Positions 5,750-6,652 of a DNA stretch of 6,652 nucleotides are shown here, one piece after another. The stretch lies in NCBI GenBank assembly GCA_035275105.1, contig DATENL010000274.1, positions 1 through 6,652 on the forward strand, read 5' to 3'. Under the pieces are notes generated by a model. It was not told the DNA's origin, made no database searches, and worked only from the letters and a program-made list of their open reading frames with translations. Source of the stretch: AC-37 sp035275105 (GTDB lineage: Bacteria; Actinomycetota; Thermoleophilia; Solirubrobacterales; Thermoleophilaceae). The number at the start of each line of letters is the position of its first letter. Within the stretch, counting starts at the first letter, position 1. The position numbers and the translations under genes were made by a program.

Positions 5750-6652
5750 ATGGGAGGGAGGGCCCTTATCGCGCTCGTCCTGGTCGCGCTTGCGGCGCTC
5801 GTCATCCCTGCCGCCGCGAGCGCCGAGCGCAAGGACCAGTACGTCATCAGCGGCTCGATCGACGTGCCGAAGGGCGAGACGGCCGGCGACCTCGTGATCG
5901 TCGACGGGCCGGTGCGGATCGACGGGCACGTGACCGGCGACGTCTTCGCGGTGGCGGGCAAGGTCACGATCAAGGGCCGCGTGGACGGCGACGTGACGAC
6001 GATCGCGGAGCGCCTGCGCCTGCGCGAGGGCGGGCGGGTGCGCGGCGACGTGAGCTACGCGGACAAGAAGCCGGTCGTCGCGCCCGGCGCGAGCATCGGC
6101 GGCAAGGTCAAGAAGATCAAGAACAAGGTCGGCCTCGGCGCCTTCGCGTGGGCGGTCGGGCTTCTCTTCTGGCTCGGGGTCACGGGGTCCGCGCTGATAC
6201 TCGGCATCCTGCTCGTCGGGTTCACCCCGCGCGCGGTCGAGTCGGCCGCGGAGGTGGCCGACAGGAGCACCGGCGCGACGATCGGCATGGGGGCGGCGAT
6301 CTTCTTCGGCATCCCGATACTGGCCGTCCTCGTCGGGGCGACCGTGATCGGGATCCCGCTCGCCGCCCTGCTGGTGCTCGCCGCGCTCCCGCTCTACGCG
6401 CTCGGCTACGTCGCCTCGGCCTGGATCCTCGGCCGGCGCATCCTCACCGGCCGCCGCGACCGCTTCGTGCCGTTCCTCGTGGGCCTCCTGATCCTCCGCC
6501 TCATCGCGCTGATCCCGGTCCTCGGCGCCCTCGTCGGCATCTGCGCCACCGCCTTCGGCCTCGGCGCGCTCGGCCTGGCCGAGCAGCGCCCACAGGATCA
6601 TGCGATTGGAGTACGCCGCGCCGAGGTGGAAGCGATCGTCGAGCCGCTCGCA
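5750..6652 (+). CDS. Exported bactofilin-like beta-solenoid protein with membrane region (3' end outside window)
   Basis: A frame of 301 codons from ATG 5750 to the window edge without a stop, with third positions nearly all G or C. Residues 1-25 form a Sec signal peptide (MGGR, hydrophobic core, then PAAASA before ERKD). Residues about 30-120 are short repeating strands of bactofilin (polymer-forming cytoskeletal) type: GDLVIVDGPVRIDGHVTGDV, FAVAGKVTIKGRVDGDV, LREGGRVRGDV, VVAPGASIGGKV. A basic hinge KVKKIKNK (119-126) precedes hydrophobic segments near 130-158, 178-199, 200-224 and 240-276, with paired GIP motifs (187-189, 201-203). Classical bactofilins are cytoplasmic and lack signal and membrane spans; here the solenoid should face outside. 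A role at the cell envelope is inferred; the partner is unknown. The last 22 codons show poorer third-position GC than the rest, so the true C-terminus is uncertain. It is divergent from DUF488 and has no clear Shine-Dalgarno sequence. Confidence 0.82.
   Translation, partial: MGGRALIALVLVALAALVIPAAASAERKDQYVISGSIDVPKGETAGDLVIVDGPVRIDGHVTGDVFAVAGKVTIKGRVDGDVTTIAERLRLREGGRVRGDVSYADKKPVVAPGASIGGKVKKIKNKVGLGAFAWAVGLLFWLGVTGSALILGILLVGFTPRAVESAAEVADRSTGATIGMGAAIFFGIPILAVLVGATVIGIPLAALLVLAALPLYALGYVASAWILGRRILTGRRDRFVPFLVGLLILRLIALIPVLGALVGICATAFGLGALGLAEQRPQDHAIGVRRAEVEAIVEPLA

Noticed and set aside
5752..5762. G-quadruplex-like run GGGAGGGAGGG
   Set aside because: Only three G-tracts are present; a fourth nearby tract is missing.
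5728..5973. An upstream extension of the DUF488 gene by 82 codons
   Set aside because: The extra residues are Ser/Thr/Pro-rich, lie antisense to the signal peptide and solenoid region of the next gene and do not match the family, which begins at the TIG segment.
5735..6601. Open frame on the minus strand opposite the bactofilin-like gene
   Set aside because: Its Glu/Asp/Arg/Ala-rich translation has no fold signature, while the plus strand has a signal peptide, solenoid repeats and membrane segments. Only the far right end is ambiguous, reported as a finding.

Overview
This is a high-GC window (third codon positions almost all G or C) that reads like a chromosomal segment of a deep-branching actinobacterium. 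The type IV pilus genes sitting directly behind aroE, and the particular DUF488 subfamily, make Thermoleophilia (Solirubrobacterales/Gaiellales type) my best guess. That placement is inference from gene content and composition; no rRNA marker is present.

Layout: (1) 1-324 +, the 3' end of aroE (shikimate dehydrogenase), entering from the left edge, with a perfect 22-bp palindrome and a 10-bp direct repeat inside its reading frame. (2) 377-1027 +, a membrane-anchored protein with a Lys/Ala-rich linker and a thioredoxin-like C-terminal domain that has no cysteine. (3) 1024-2862 +, pilB, the extension ATPase, overlapping the previous gene by ATGA. (4) 2891-4021 +, pilT, the retraction ATPase. 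(5) 4025-5239 +, pilC, the inner-membrane platform protein. (6) 5236-5727 -, a DUF488 protein converging on pilC, the two stop codons sharing the tetranucleotide CTAG. (7) 5750-6652 +, a divergently transcribed gene running off the right edge that encodes a Sec-exported bactofilin-like beta-solenoid followed by a hydrophobic membrane region.

Genes 2-5 form one tight transcription unit (4-bp overlap, 28-bp gap, 3-bp gap). PilB and PilT would drive pilus extension and retraction through PilC, giving a retractile type IVa-like pilus (twitching, adhesion or DNA uptake). Pilins, prepilin peptidase and PilM/N/O are not in the window. The cysteine-free thioredoxin-fold protein coupled to pilB is the least explained member and the best candidate for an undescribed pilus-associated factor. 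There is no gene-free stretch over 300 bases; the largest gap, 325-376, is 52 bases. I saw no tRNA, rRNA, CRISPR or transposase gene.
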